From Carettochelys insculpta (lineage: Eukaryota > Chordata > Testudines > Carettochelyidae), in contig NC_134137.1 of assembly GCF_033958435.1 (NCBI RefSeq), positions 123,168,001 through 123,232,000 of the forward strand: a DNA stretch of 64,000 nt. Direction: 5' to 3'. Numbering within the stretch: the first letter of the stretch is position 1; each line of letters starts with the position of its first letter. The notes beneath the pieces are model-generated. The model was not told the DNA's origin. It did not search any database and was given only the letters and a program-made list of their open reading frames with translations. This document shows, piece after piece, positions 11,950 to 22,885 of the stretch. Both the position numbers and the translations under genes were made by a program.

Positions 11950-12395
11950 GGCTACGCCTACACTGCAGTGATCTGTTGACGGAAGTTACTGTCAGAATAG
12001 AACTTCCGACAAATCTTCTGTTGACAGATTGCAACCAGACTGCAAAATGGATCAAAAGAGCAATCTGCTCTGTTGACAGAGCGTGGCCAGACTGCCTGGA
12101 CAATTTCTCAACAAAATGGCCAACCGAAAGCACAGCAGACAGGGCTGCCCAGTGTCCTGGAAACCCTGTCTGTCAACAGAAGGCCCCCCCGTAACATCCA
12201 GATTTCCTTTCTGTCAACATATTGCTGTTGGCAGAGGTGTTCCACCTCATGGGGGCGCAGCAGCATGCTGTCAACGAAAGTGCCATCTTCTGACAATGTA
12301 CTGTTGACAGAACACCTTCGGAATGTGGATGCTCCACAGGTTTAGTCTACAAAATGCCAGCTTTGTTGACAAAACTCTTTAGTGTAGACACAGCC
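11950..12395. mobile_element. MITE rich in CTGTTGACAG palindromes, TGT target duplication
   Basis: The ends GGCTACGCCTACAC and, reverse complemented, GGCTGTGTCTACAC are flanked by TGT on both sides (11947-11949 and 12396-12398). The interior contains at least eight copies or near copies of the palindromic decamer CTGTTGACAG, unlike the TTCGAA families. A second, truncated copy in the opposite orientation lies at 63467-64000. Several overlapping open frames here are artefacts of this repeat. Confidence 0.87.
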
Positions 12396-12398
12396 TGT

Positions 12399-13740
12399 AC
12401 ATTACATGACCTAACCCCATATTTTATCTTCTTTATGTTTTGTACTTATGGAATAAGCAATCTAATAACCTTAACCTATAATTAATGGATTTTTTTGTGG
12501 GAACAGAAATATAATCTGAACATGTCCAAATTTAATTATAGCTGTTTCAATCATGAATGACTGAATCAGATTGTACTATGAAAGTAAAATGCTGTTGTTC
12601 TTGATCATAAAAAGTCTCTGGGAAGGTTGAGCAAGATCAGCTTTTGTTCCAAAGAGAATTACAGGAATGTGGCATTGACTTTTCTGTCTCTTATCCATTT
12701 CAAATTTCATAGACAGGAGTACATGGAAAAATGAGGCTCAGCATTAAATGAGCTGAGAAAACAGGGACAGAAGAAGAAAGCACATGATAATTTTACTTGT
12801 ATAGATGAGCAGACAGAAAAACCAATAACCCAGAAATCAATTGAGCCAGCAGGAACAGGAACTAGAAAAAAAATGAACAAGGGTAGAGAGTTCTGCCCAA
12901 GAACGAGGGGAGAAATTTGAAATATTTATTTAAAAGATATTCCTCAAGATAATTCTTCTTGCAAATATTTATTTTTATTAAAGATGCAAGGTTTTTTAGC
13001 CCTGCCTGTAAATTATTGAAATACTAAGCAATAAAAAATATTTCTTTCTCTTTCAAAGGAAATTTATCCTTCAGTCTGAATTTTGATCAAATCCAAATCT
13101 CGATCTCTTGCCTTCCCTCTCTTTTTCAAATACACTTTTAGGCCTGATTTTCCACTGGAGTAAGTCAGTATAGCTCCATGACTTCAGGAGTGCTTCCCTG
13201 ATTTATACTAACGGAAGATCCGGCTATTAGTAAGTATTTACTCACTGTGGAAGGTGTTGTATTGAAAGTCTTGGAGGCTCAAGTCCTCTATTTACCACAG
13301 AACAGGTGTATAGCATGGGCAAATCAGACATCTCACAATGCATCCCCTCTGAACCAAAAGCAAACCGTGAGCAGAAAAAGCATATACTCCAGGATACAGA
13401 GTATTGTTCTTTTTGAGTAAATAAAATGTAGCTATATTCCTTCTTTACATTCACTTTTTGACTTCTGAGTTTGCAAATTACTGTCCATCATGGTGGCTTT
13501 TGAGATATTGTCTTGTGCTTTGGGAATGATCTGAGACACAGCTACCAATGAACTTTTGTTTAATTTCAGCAGAAGAATTAGTTCATTAATTGAATGGCAA
13601 CACCGTGCAGGAAGTCACTCAAAAGGAAAAGAAAGCTGAAGTGTCATGCACCACCTTTGTGCAAATGGCTTATGATGCAGTTTTTAATTTTAATTTTGGA
13701 ACTAAGGTGTAATTTTTTTAACAGGGAGGGTAATTAACCA
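12399..13740. other. Unassigned AT-rich 1.3 kb
   Basis: No gene, RNA or transposon end could be supported. Confidence 0.5.
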
Positions 13741-13990
13741 TTGGCAAGCCCACCGACAGAGGGGCAAAGGGACTATTTGTCCTGGGGCCCAGAGATTTAA
13801 AGGGCTTGGGACTCCTGCCCTTTTAAAATGCTGCTGGAGCACTGCATGATGCAGTCCTGGCAGTGCTGAGGGCTGGCTGGGGAAGAGGTTTGTGGAACAG
13901 CGTGCTCCGGGCAGTGCTGAGGACTAGCTACCTCCAGCCCTGACTCTTCCACCCACAACCCTACTCCTTCTGGAATCATGGAGCCGGATC
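13741..13990. repeat. GC-richer dispersed repeat, family unknown
   Basis: The composition changes abruptly to GC-rich with GGGGCCCAGAGATTTAAA and CAGTGCTGAGG motifs repeated twice. It resembles a common reptile interspersed repeat with that core, but boundaries and class are not visible. Confidence 0.35.
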
Positions 13991-14079
13991 CCCCATCTTG
14001 CCGTGATGCCTAGCAAGGTTGTCAGCCCCCTGACCATTGGCACAAGCTGCTTAGTGATGCAAGGGGTTCTACATTACTT

Positions 14080-14262
14080 TAAATCCCTAAATCAAGACTG
14101 GATATTTTTCTAGAAGATCTGGTTGAACTCAAACAGAAGTTATGGGCTTGATGCAGCAACAGTTTGGTGAAATGTTGTGCCCAGATGTATGCAAGAGATC
14201 AGACTAAATAATCCTTAATGGACCCATCTGGCCTTAAAACCCTTTGATCTTGTGCTGTAGTT
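14080..14262 (+). mobile_element. CR1 LINE 3' end, diverged
   Basis: The segment has the CR1 3' untranslated order: a short stretch encoding the ORF2 tail, then a motif like AATGGACCCATCTGGCCTTAAAA near the end. It is short, diverged and 5' truncated, as is typical of old CR1 copies. Confidence 0.55.
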
Positions 14263-14349
14263 ATATTATTTTTCAAACTATAAACTATCTCATATGAATT
14301 TTCTTATAATTTTACAGGCACTTTTTACAAGCACCACATTCTTTTATAC

Positions 14350-14556
14350 TATCGGAGAGGCAGCCGTGTTAGTCTGGCTCTGTAACAGCAACGAAGGGTC
14401 CTGTGGCACCTTATAGACTAACAGAAAAGTTTTGAGCATGAGCTTTTGTGAGCACAGACTCATAGCAGCATCTGATGAAGTGAGTCTGTGCTCACGAAAG
14501 CTCATGCTCAAAACTCTTCTGTTAGTCTATAAGGTGCCACAGGACCCTTCGGTGCT
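14350..14556. repeat. Head-to-head inverted pair of hammerhead-like short repeats inside one target duplication
   Basis: The left arm starts TATCGGAGAGGCAGCCGTG and contains the GTTAGTCTG block, a GGTCCTGTGGCACC block and GAGCATGAGC. The right arm is the reverse complement of the same repeat and stops at the CCCTTCGGTGCT point. A 12-bp direct repeat ATTCTTTTATAC flanks the whole structure (14338-14349 and 14557-14568), so both arms entered as one unit. The strand carrying CTGATGA...GAAA (see 14472) is taken as sense, so the two 5' ends meet in the middle and both 3' ends face the target. The right arm lacks the terminal GACTAACACGGCTACC block. Confidence 0.85.
14472..14509 (+). ncRNA. Hammerhead-ribozyme-like motif
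   Basis: CTGATGA at 14472-14478 is followed by one extra A, a 5-bp stem GTGAG/CTCAC with a 6-nt loop, GAAA at 14496-14499, a 2-bp stem III (GC, loop TCAT, GC) and a TC that would give an NUH cleavage site after 14509. This is the core order of a type I minimal hammerhead as known from Penelope-like elements. The extra A between the CUGANGA box and stem II is not canonical, so activity is uncertain. Confidence 0.5.
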
Positions 14557-14705
14557 ATTCTTTTATACCGGAATCATTATACTATTTAATGCAAGTACCT
14601 CTGTAGGCTCAATAGCATAATGATTCCATTATGAAGGAATGTAGTGCTTGTAAAATGTGCCCTCTTTAGGCTACTCTTAGGAGAGTAGGAAGGGTGCCTA
14701 TTGTC

Positions 14706-15245
14706 ACCTTTCCTGTTCTTGATCACGATGGACTGAATTATGGACAGGACAACAGATGGCCATTAACGAGGCATTCAGCGGACACTTTTCAAACAGCTAG
14801 AGGACATTGATTTTTCTGGCAATGTTGCCCTTCTTTCACACCAACATGAAGGCATGGAAGAAAATGTCACAACTTTAGACAATACTGCCTCAATGACTGT
14901 ACTGAGCATTAACAAGGGAAAGACCAAGACACTGAGGATCAACCAGTCCAACAACAATACCATCGTACTGGGAGAGGATGATCTGGTAGCTGTGGAGTAG
15001 TTCACCTAGTTGGGGAGTATTATGGGCAGAGATGGGGGAATGGACAAGGATATCAATGCCAGGAGAGGGAAAGCAACAGCTGCATTCAAGACTCTTCATT
15101 CTATAGAGAGATCACAAATAATATCTGCGACGATGAAACAACGGATTTTCAACACAATTGTGAAGAGCATGTTCTTGTATGGATGGGAGACCTGGTGTAC
15201 TAAAAAGTCTTTTCAAATCACAAGCTACAAATATTCACAAACAGA
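14706..15245 (+). pseudogene. Second non-LTR retrotransposon RT remnant
   Basis: This encodes the end of an RT domain and post-RT region from a LINE different from CR1. A LEDIDFSGNVALLSH stretch aligns by position with an LxFADDxALLSH catalytic box, with the two catalytic Asp residues lost. It is followed by a SINKGKTKTL block, LGSIMGRDGG, DINARRGKATAAF, RIFNTIVKSMFLYGWETW and then decay. In-frame stops lie near 14998 and 15007. RTE-like elements share this order, but I cannot fix the clade. There is no 5' part and no 3' tail. Confidence 0.62.
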
Positions 15246-16376
15246 TGTCTCGTACATCTTTCACATCAAAAGGAAATTTAATGCCCAAATCCCACTGAAA
15301 TTCAGTGTGCGCTGGATACCTAATACCCTTTGTCTTCTTTGAAAATTCCAGTTATTTTAGATCAGTGCTTTCAAAAAGGGCCTTTGATTTTGAGGGCCTC
15401 ACTTTTTTGAAGCCCTGGTTCATACAGCCTTCTATGGCCCACTTCAGGATAGCATCCCTTCTGAGGAAAACATATAAGTACATACATAAAACTCACTGAA
15501 GCCAATGGGACTTGATACTTGCTTAAAGTTTAGAAAATTCTCAAGTGCTTCGTTGAAGAAGTGCCTATATTGCTGGGATTTGGATCAAAAGTTGAATCTG
15601 TTTCCCCATCCCTCCCTGCCCCTTTCTCTCTTAATTTGTCTTTTTGTATGCCCAGATTAGGACACCAAAACATAAAGGGTGAAAATCTAGCCCCATTTAA
15701 ATCTATGGGAATTTGGTCATTGACTTTGACGGGGCCAGGATTTTTCCCAAGATCCTCCAAACCAGAAGGAAAAATTGAAAGTGTTTGCAATAAATGTTAT
15801 CTGTGACAAAATCTCTTTCCTCTAAGATGCATATTTTAATAATTTTTTTAGCAACCACGAAAAATGCATTCTTTTGAAGCAGAAACAACACAGCCTTATA
15901 TGCAATTCTGAGATCAGCAATAAATAATAATTATATTTATGAATCACCCCCAAACCACAAAAGTTCTTTGAGTGCTGAAGAACCATACAAAAATTCTGAC
16001 TTATTAATAAAAGAATACAACAACATTGCAGACAAGGTGGGTAAACAGACAAAAAAAGCCGTGGTAGAAGGAGGCTGTTAACACCCCACATACGTCTTTG
16101 AAAAGGAAGTTACCCTTCTACATCATATTGTACTTTCAATGCATTGATTTATCTGCAGCTCCCAAGATGCCATGCATCTCAAAGATGGATATGTATGAGC
16201 GCTTACACATGAGTAGCCCATTTCCCTAGGCAAGGTTTCCCTGACTGGGAACATCGGTTGGATGAAAGCAGGAAAGGGAGGTATATGCCTTTTTCTAGAG
16301 TCCATATTTCTGAAGGACATGTAGAATTGGGTCATTTTAGGGGGAGTTGAAGGGGCCCTGGGGAAGGATGCTAGGT
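15246..16376. other. Unassigned sequence
   Basis: About 1.1 kb, AT-rich, with no recognisable gene or transposon end. Confidence 0.45.
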
Positions 16377-16705
16377 CAGTGTTTCTTAAACTTTTTGAGA
16401 CCTTGGAACAGCAAACAATAACACTCTTTATGCAGAACACCTATGAGCATTTTCTTCAACAATTGTTGTCAGACCAAAAAACCCCCCACCCCAGACAAAC
16501 AGCATGATATGTAGCAAAAAAAAAAAAAAAAAAAAAGAGGTAATTTAATCAGTTACAATCAGTTACCATCGTAATGAAGAAATAACATTGCATCTGGTTT
16601 CAATAAGAGAAAGTACATACCCTTGGTATATTTTTCAAAACACACGCAGCACACCTGCAAGTTGTTCATGGAACACCAGTGTCCTGTGGAACAAAAGATA
16701 GTTGA
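16377..16705. mobile_element. Partial hAT-type repeat
   Basis: The left end CAGTGTTTCTTAAACTTTTT is a typical hAT terminal repeat, and GGAACACCAGTGTCCTGTGG near 16670 matches the kind of motif found just inside the other end of such elements. No matching right terminus or 8-bp duplication is seen, so it is 3' truncated. A 21-A run lies at 16516-16536. Confidence 0.48.
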
Positions 16706-17015
16706 AGGAAAGCCGCTCTATGTGATCTCAACAGACATGATGCAACGTGAAGAAGTTATTGTTCCTGACAGTCAGTGAAGATGTACAAATGGTATGTAAC
16801 AGCCGAACACAAAAACAGTGTGGTACCTGCCACTTCAACACTTACGGCTATGAATATTCCTCACTTGTGCAATCAGCCCTGCAGAGTACAGTGGTAATCT
16901 ACAGGTAAGCAAGAATGTCAGGCTCAGATCCACATGCTTTATCTTTTAACAAAGCACTAACAAATTGCTCAATCACTTGACCGTGTGGGAATAAGCAATT
17001 TAGAAATATGAAGGT

Positions 17016-17141
17016 GTGCATCTAACAAAGCGGGTCTTTGCCCACGAAAGCTTATACTCCAAGATATCTGTTAGTCTGTAAGATGCCATAGGATTTCGTG
17101 TTGTGTTTGAAGATCCAAACTAACTCAGCTACCTCTCTGAC
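17016..17141 (+). repeat. Hammerhead-like short repeat, sense on +
   Basis: Same family as 14350-14556 but a different subfamily. A stem of GCGGG/CCCAC type with loop TCTTTG precedes CGAAAGC, then the CTGTTAGTCTG block, and the 3' end CCAAACTAACTCAGCTACC followed by TCTCTGA. The CUGANGA box is degenerate (CTAACAA). Single copy, not paired. Confidence 0.65.
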
Positions 17142-20100
17142 ATTTAAAAATAATGTATTTTGCTGCAAACCACTTACGATGCACCTAATGAGGCCTTAAG
17201 TCTTTGGGATCCCTTTGACCTTATTTGTTCCAGTTAGTCAGACTGCGAATCAATAGGAACATATATCATGTTAGGTGCCCAGTAATTGATTGTGGTGATC
17301 TCTTCTATTCTGGATGAAGAGGCCTTGTTGAAGGGAGATGCATTTTACAATAAGTGGTTCTCACTTCCAGGCAGCAGCTGCTAATGCCTCTCCCTGAGTA
17401 ATGCTATACAAATGGAAATGGCCTTCTTTCATGCAGTTAAAGAAGGTGCTTATAAAAAACTTTACTGAAAGCAAATACAGAGAAACTTTCTGGTAATGCT
17501 TCTGAATTATAACATTAAAACATAAGAGAACGTTAGTTTTGATTGAGAATGGAGTTTGCATTCATGCATTAGTGAGTAAAACACTCACATGCATAAGGAC
17601 ACAGTTTGTCTTTCTCCTACTGCAAGTGTCCAACCTAATGTGGCAGGTGTGATATACAGCACTCAGAATGAAGGAGCTAATGAACAACTTTATAATACTA
17701 CTGTTAGAGTAGTGCCAGTCGGAAGCACTACAACAATGGCTGCAAAACTTCTCCCTGTCTAGCTTTCAAAAGATTCACCTTCAATTTTGCCATGTCTTGC
17801 TCCTTGTAGGAAATAATTCTTTCCTGGAAAGCTGAGCACATTCCCTCCAGAATGGTTGAATTAGGAGAGTCAGGGAACATATGTTTTTCACATTAAAAAA
17901 AATCCCAAAACAACAATAACAAAAAATATTCCCGCATCTGCTGACACAAAGCAGCTAAATGACAAAACATTATGTTTCACAGTGCATAATCCCTCAGGAA
18001 TTACCATGCATTTTAGATAGTTTGAAAATATTTGACCATAAATCCCCAGAAGATAATTGGAACTGACTGGGCAAGTTCAACCCTGCAGCTGGAGGCAGGA
18101 GGAACAGAAGAGAGCTCAATGGGAGGGCTGGCTTCACTGTCGTCCTGGACTATACTCCTAGCATCTTCATTCCTTCTGTACCCTTCGCCTGCTGTGCCTG
18201 CCAAGAGAAGCTTCCCATCTCTCTCCACTTGTCAGGATTCTTCTGCCAGTGAACACAACTCTTCCTTTATCTGCACTGTGTAGGGCTGTGTCCTCCTCAG
18301 TACAGCTTCCCTGTGTTTCTAACTACTTTTTTTTGTTTGTTTGTTTGCTTGGGTTTTTTTTGTTTTTTTTGGTTTTGTAATCCATTTTGAGGAACATGGT
18401 GCTTTTGCCTGAACTGGAGTTGAGGGAGGTGAGGTGCTTCTCTGCCCTTTACCACCTTTACCTCTGCCCTAACTGGTCACTTCCTGGAAGCCATTGTTGT
18501 AAGCCAGTAGTTCACTACACGCATGACCTGCCTTTCCTACCTTCCTGTAGCGTGACCAGTAGACAGAGGCATCAGGTAATTAAAGCCAGGGCCTCTTGCC
18601 CCAGTGCCCAGTGTGAGACTGCTGGGAATATAAGCATTAGAAGGGGTCTGGGAAGGCCATACAATAGTGTTGTGTGTGTGTGTGTTCACGGGGGCAGGGT
18701 CTGGCCAGAGCAGGCAGTTGGAGCAGAGAAGGTAGTGGTGGAGTAAGTGATGGCAGAGCAGCTGACGGTACCTCACCCTCGCTCACTCAGGATAGGAAGT
18801 GATGGGAAGTGAACTCATGCAAAGGCACTTCTGAGCTCTTTGTCCTTGCTGCCCCAGAACAACTGAGTGGGATGCAGTAGACAGACAGGGAAGTAGCATA
18901 TTAAAAGCACATTTGATTTTTGGACTTTCACATGGTCATACAGGAGATTGTGGAAAAAGGACACTGCCCAACATTCGCAGGGCGTGGGTTTTGACCATGG
19001 TCATATGTTTTTGGCCCATGATTTTGTTTTCCAGAAGGCATGCTGGACTCCTTTCCCTTTTAATTTAATGTTTTCTCATCCATACAGACTCAGGGCTTCT
19101 GAGAGGGGAAGTGCCAAGAAGATGTGTGTAACTGTCCCAGTTTCAGCTGGTTCTGTGTTGTACTGTCAAAAGGAACCCCTAGATATTGAAACCAGCCCTT
19201 GCACCTGTCAACTCCACATGGCTGAAGGGTTACAGTTAGGTTGATGAACACTGCACTAAGGCAAGTAGTTCCTTTCAACTCAGTGGAACTGCCTGAACAA
19301 GCACTGTTCAGGGTGAATAGAGGCTGCAGAGCCAGATCTATAGTTCGCAGCTTCTAGCAAATGTAAGGAGGGTCAAGAGCCCCAAAACTTACTAAATTCA
19401 CGCTGACTAGTCTTAAGGTATAGTGAGGTTGGCCTATTATTCTCTATCTCTCACTATTTTTCTAAAAAAGTGTTGCCAGCCAAAATATCATTTCAGATAT
19501 TCTTTCAGTGAATGATTATATGCTGGGAGTACAAGCTAATGCTTTCACCACTGTTGTATAAAACAATGTTTAAATGGATTTAGCATAGCCATCTGAAAAA
19601 CAAAATATTTTCTTTGAAATGCATTGATCAAATGTTCCAGCACTCAGGCAAGAGCAAAATTTCTGCATTTGTGTTAAGACCGCAGAAATAGGCTATTATT
19701 GGCACCCACTCAGAAAGTTCCTTCCATGATTGGAGTATAATCGTCACTTCTACTGCACCTGAAACTCCTGTTGATTTTTGTGCAGGGTGTTTAAGGTATG
19801 AGATGGCTGCAGGACCAGGACCCACACCTTCAGGTTGAACTTCAGACCAGTGCCAAAACAGAGAAGCTGTCAAATCACAGGAGGTCAAAATTGTCTGGCA
19901 GTATTACCCAACACTTACACTGCTTACTGAGATCTTAGAAGACAGTTAGTGGTAAATTACAGCTAAATAACAGCACAGAACAATGAGAGCCAGGACTGGG
20001 AACAAACTTGATGGGACCCTGAGAAACTTGGCCACAACCATGGTAAGTGGGTATCTGGCTAACTAAAACCATGCTGGGCAGTAGATGTTGACAGTGCCAA

Positions 20101-20666
20101 ACTAGAAAGGTTCAACCTGTATAAAGTTATTTCATGACAGTGGTGACAAAACAAAGTTGTGCAGGTAAGTATAGTGAATTAGCATTATAGTGTACATCAG
20201 CATCATATTGATGGCAATGTGCAGCTGTTAAGAGCATTGAGATTAGGCCCGCAGCAATGCAGATGCTGTCTTAAGCTTAGGAGGAATATTTCATTGGCTA
20301 GGGCATTTTAACCTGCCTTCTGTCATAACAGTTAGCGAGTTACATTCCTCATTCTCCAAGTGGCATTTCTGCTTCATTGTGGCTAACAGAAGCATACCTT
20401 TGTGAGAATCTGATTTCTCTTCGCAATTATAAAACCTGTTGACCATTAGCAGCGTTTCACCTTTCAAAACATTCCAACTATGAAGCTTCTTCCATTGAAC
20501 GCTGAACAAATGCAATTATCTAATCTACTTTTTTGCTGTCTTCCTAACAGAGACCCCCTATACTTTTTGTCACAAGTATAGTATTCTGGTGCGCTCCACT
20601 GTGTAATCATAGTGTTAAATATTATTAAAACGGTCACTCTCTTGCATTAAAGTACTTGTTCTCTTA
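17142..20666. other. Unassigned 3.5 kb
   Basis: The longest stretch without a recognised repeat. It holds a T/G-rich tract at about 18328-18377 and a short (TG)n at about 18669-18684. Open frames are short with no domain. It may be unique intergenic or intronic DNA. Confidence 0.5.
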
Positions 20667-21071
20667 AGCTGTGTCTACACGTGCACAAAACATCGAAATA
20701 AGTGGCCCTTTTTCGAAAGAATGGGAGGAGCATCCACATGTGTAAAACTGTCTTATGAAAGAAAATCAAAAGAAGGGGGTGCAGACTTCAAAATTCGAAC
20801 CCCGATCCCATATCAGGAAGATCGCTCCCTTTCGAAATACTAAATCGAAAGAGTACATGTGTAGACGCTCCACAGTCTGCTTTTTCGAAATACAGCCATG
20901 GCACTGGTCAGCTGGAGCGTGGGGCCGCTCCAGCCAGCAGCAGCGGGGCTCTATGGTCACTGAGTTCAGCTGCCTTAAAGCCGCACGCACGCAGGAAACC
21001 TGTGGCAGGAAGCTGACAGTGTGCTGGAAGCAGCCTCGGCATGTGCTCCAGCCCCACATTCCAGCACCACC

Positions 21072-22625
21072 ATGGCCAGCAGCCAGCCCCCACCGCAAAC
21101 CCCACGGACCCCCTCTGAGCTGCTGCAGGGCTCCCGGGGGAGAAAAAAAATGGGCCCCCTCCTGGATGGCGTGAGAACTGTGGGACCTCCTCAGCCTGTG
21201 GAAGGACGAGGAGGTCCTCCACCACATGGGGGTCAAGCGGTGCAATGCCGTCGCCTTCGGCCACCTGGCACAGGGCCTCCACACCAGGGGCCACCCTGAG
21301 TGTACTGCGGAGAAGGTATGCTCCAAGGTTAAGGAGCTGTGCCAGGGCTATGCCCGGGCCAGGGACCAGGCCGGACGGAACAGGGCAGCTGCAGCCACAT
21401 GTCCCTGCTACAGGGAGCTCTGGGGAATCCTGGGGCCCCAGGACAGCTCCCCACCCCCGTTATTCCTGGACACCTCCGGTGAGAAGCTGCAGCCAGAGCG
21501 GGGGAGGAGGAGGAGTAGCCCGGAACAGGGACCGAGGAGGGCGAGGGGAACACAGACTGGTTGAGTGAGGAGGAGGAGCTGACCGTCATCATCCCCTCCC
21601 ACTCCTCCAGCTGGGCAACCGAGGGCCGGACATCCCCAGATGTTGCTGAGGGACCCTCTGGTACATCCAGGTAGGGGCGCACACCTACTCCACAGGGTGG
21701 GGGCGCCGCAATGGCTAGTTGCCCGCACATGGGACCGGTGGTCCTGGGCCTCACACAGGCCACCCCCCACATGGGATGTGGCACCCCGCAGTGGTGCACC
21801 AGTGATGCCCAGCACCCACCCTCAGTGGACAGCACCACAAGCTGCACAGGGGTGGCAGCTGGTTGATGCTGGACGGTGCCCAGGGCCCACACACCACAGG
21901 CCGGGAAGGGCCACCTGCAGGAGAGACCCCTGGATGCACCCCCAGCCTATGGGGGTTGGGTCGTTGCTCCCTAGTGGTCAGTGTTCTTTAGGGGTATGGG
22001 GCCCCCATGGGGCGGGCTTGGGTGGATGGGCCACAGCCGGGTCCCCTCCATCCAGGGCACATTGCTGACATGCTCTCCTCCTCTCCACACAGCTGCACCA
22101 TCCATGCACCAGGAGAGCCCTGCGCCGTCCCTCGTTCCCAAGAGCCCCCCTGCAACCCTTGGAGGTGTCCGGATGCCACCCCAGGTAGTTTGCTGTCAGG
22201 GCCATGGCCGGAGGACCCCCCACCAGGCCAAGGAGGACCCAGCCAGCTAGCTCCAGGCCGAGGTGGATGAAAAACACCGGCAGCTTGCCCAGGCTGACAT
22301 GGAGTGGCAGAGGGCAGCCTGGGATGGGCTGCTCACCATCCTACAGGGCACTGGCCATGCCATCCGAGACTATACGGCCACTGTTGCCCCCCTTCTGGCC
22401 CCCCTGGTGGCTCCCCCTGCTGGTTCTGCCCTCTCTGCCCCCACTGAGTCCGCACCATCCACCCCCACTGAGCCCGCAACCTCCACCCTCACCAGGCCCA
22501 CTCACTGGCAAGACTTGCTGGTGCTACCCACACCCTCCCCTTCCCACCAGAGACCCTGCACCCGGGGAGGCAGGGGCTCCAGGGGCCGACGGGACTCGCG
22601 GCCCTCCACTGCTGCCCCAGAATGA
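21072..22625 (+). pseudogene. Harbinger Myb/SANT-like protein, degenerate
   Basis: In Harbinger elements this accessory protein binds DNA and helps the transposase reach the nucleus. The start at 21072 reads MASSQPP, matching the MAASQPP start of the copy at 35826. A trihelix/Myb-like domain follows, with Trp and KEL blocks: LLSLWKDEEVL, CNAVAFGHLAQGL, KVKELCQGYARARD and CPCYRELWGILG. Exon 1 probably ends at a GTAGGG donor at 21671 and exon 2 begins after the acceptor at 22092. It ends in a coiled-coil-like DEKHRQLAQADMEWQR stretch and a Pro-rich tail. Lesions are a frameshift in the A8 run at 21143-21150, TGA at 21172-21174 where the 35.8 kb copy has Glu, and further stops in exon 2. Confidence 0.75.
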
Positions 22626-22885
22626 GCACCTCATTCCCCCACCAAGTTAGATTCCCCCTGCCCTCCTACAAGTTAGGTTCCCCTTGCCCCACTCCAAGTT
22701 AGGTTCCTCCATGTACATAGTTACCAACACAACCAGTTATATAAACATTTCTTTATTGCTCACCACTCCATGCTGTGCTTCTCAGGGGGACGGTGGGTGT
22801 TGGATGTGCGGTTGCGGTGCTGGGGGTGGGGGTGGCAGAGGATGGTGGGTGGCAGATGTGCATGGGATGTGGGTGTGCATGTGGG

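Noticed and set aside
11950..12395. CRISPR-like array because of the repeated CTGTTGACAG motif
   Set aside because: Copies are too short, irregularly spaced, on both strands, and lie within a TIR element with a target duplication in vertebrate DNA.
14350..14556. tRNA gene or ordinary tRNA-derived SINE with A and B boxes
   Set aside because: No cloverleaf and no convincing GGTTCGANTCC B box. The paired CUGANGA/GAAA boxes and covarying stem explain the conserved parts better, though a pol III origin is not excluded.
16516..16536. Poly(A) tail of a processed pseudogene
   Set aside because: No upstream coding similarity and no flanking direct repeat; it lies inside a hAT-like remnant.
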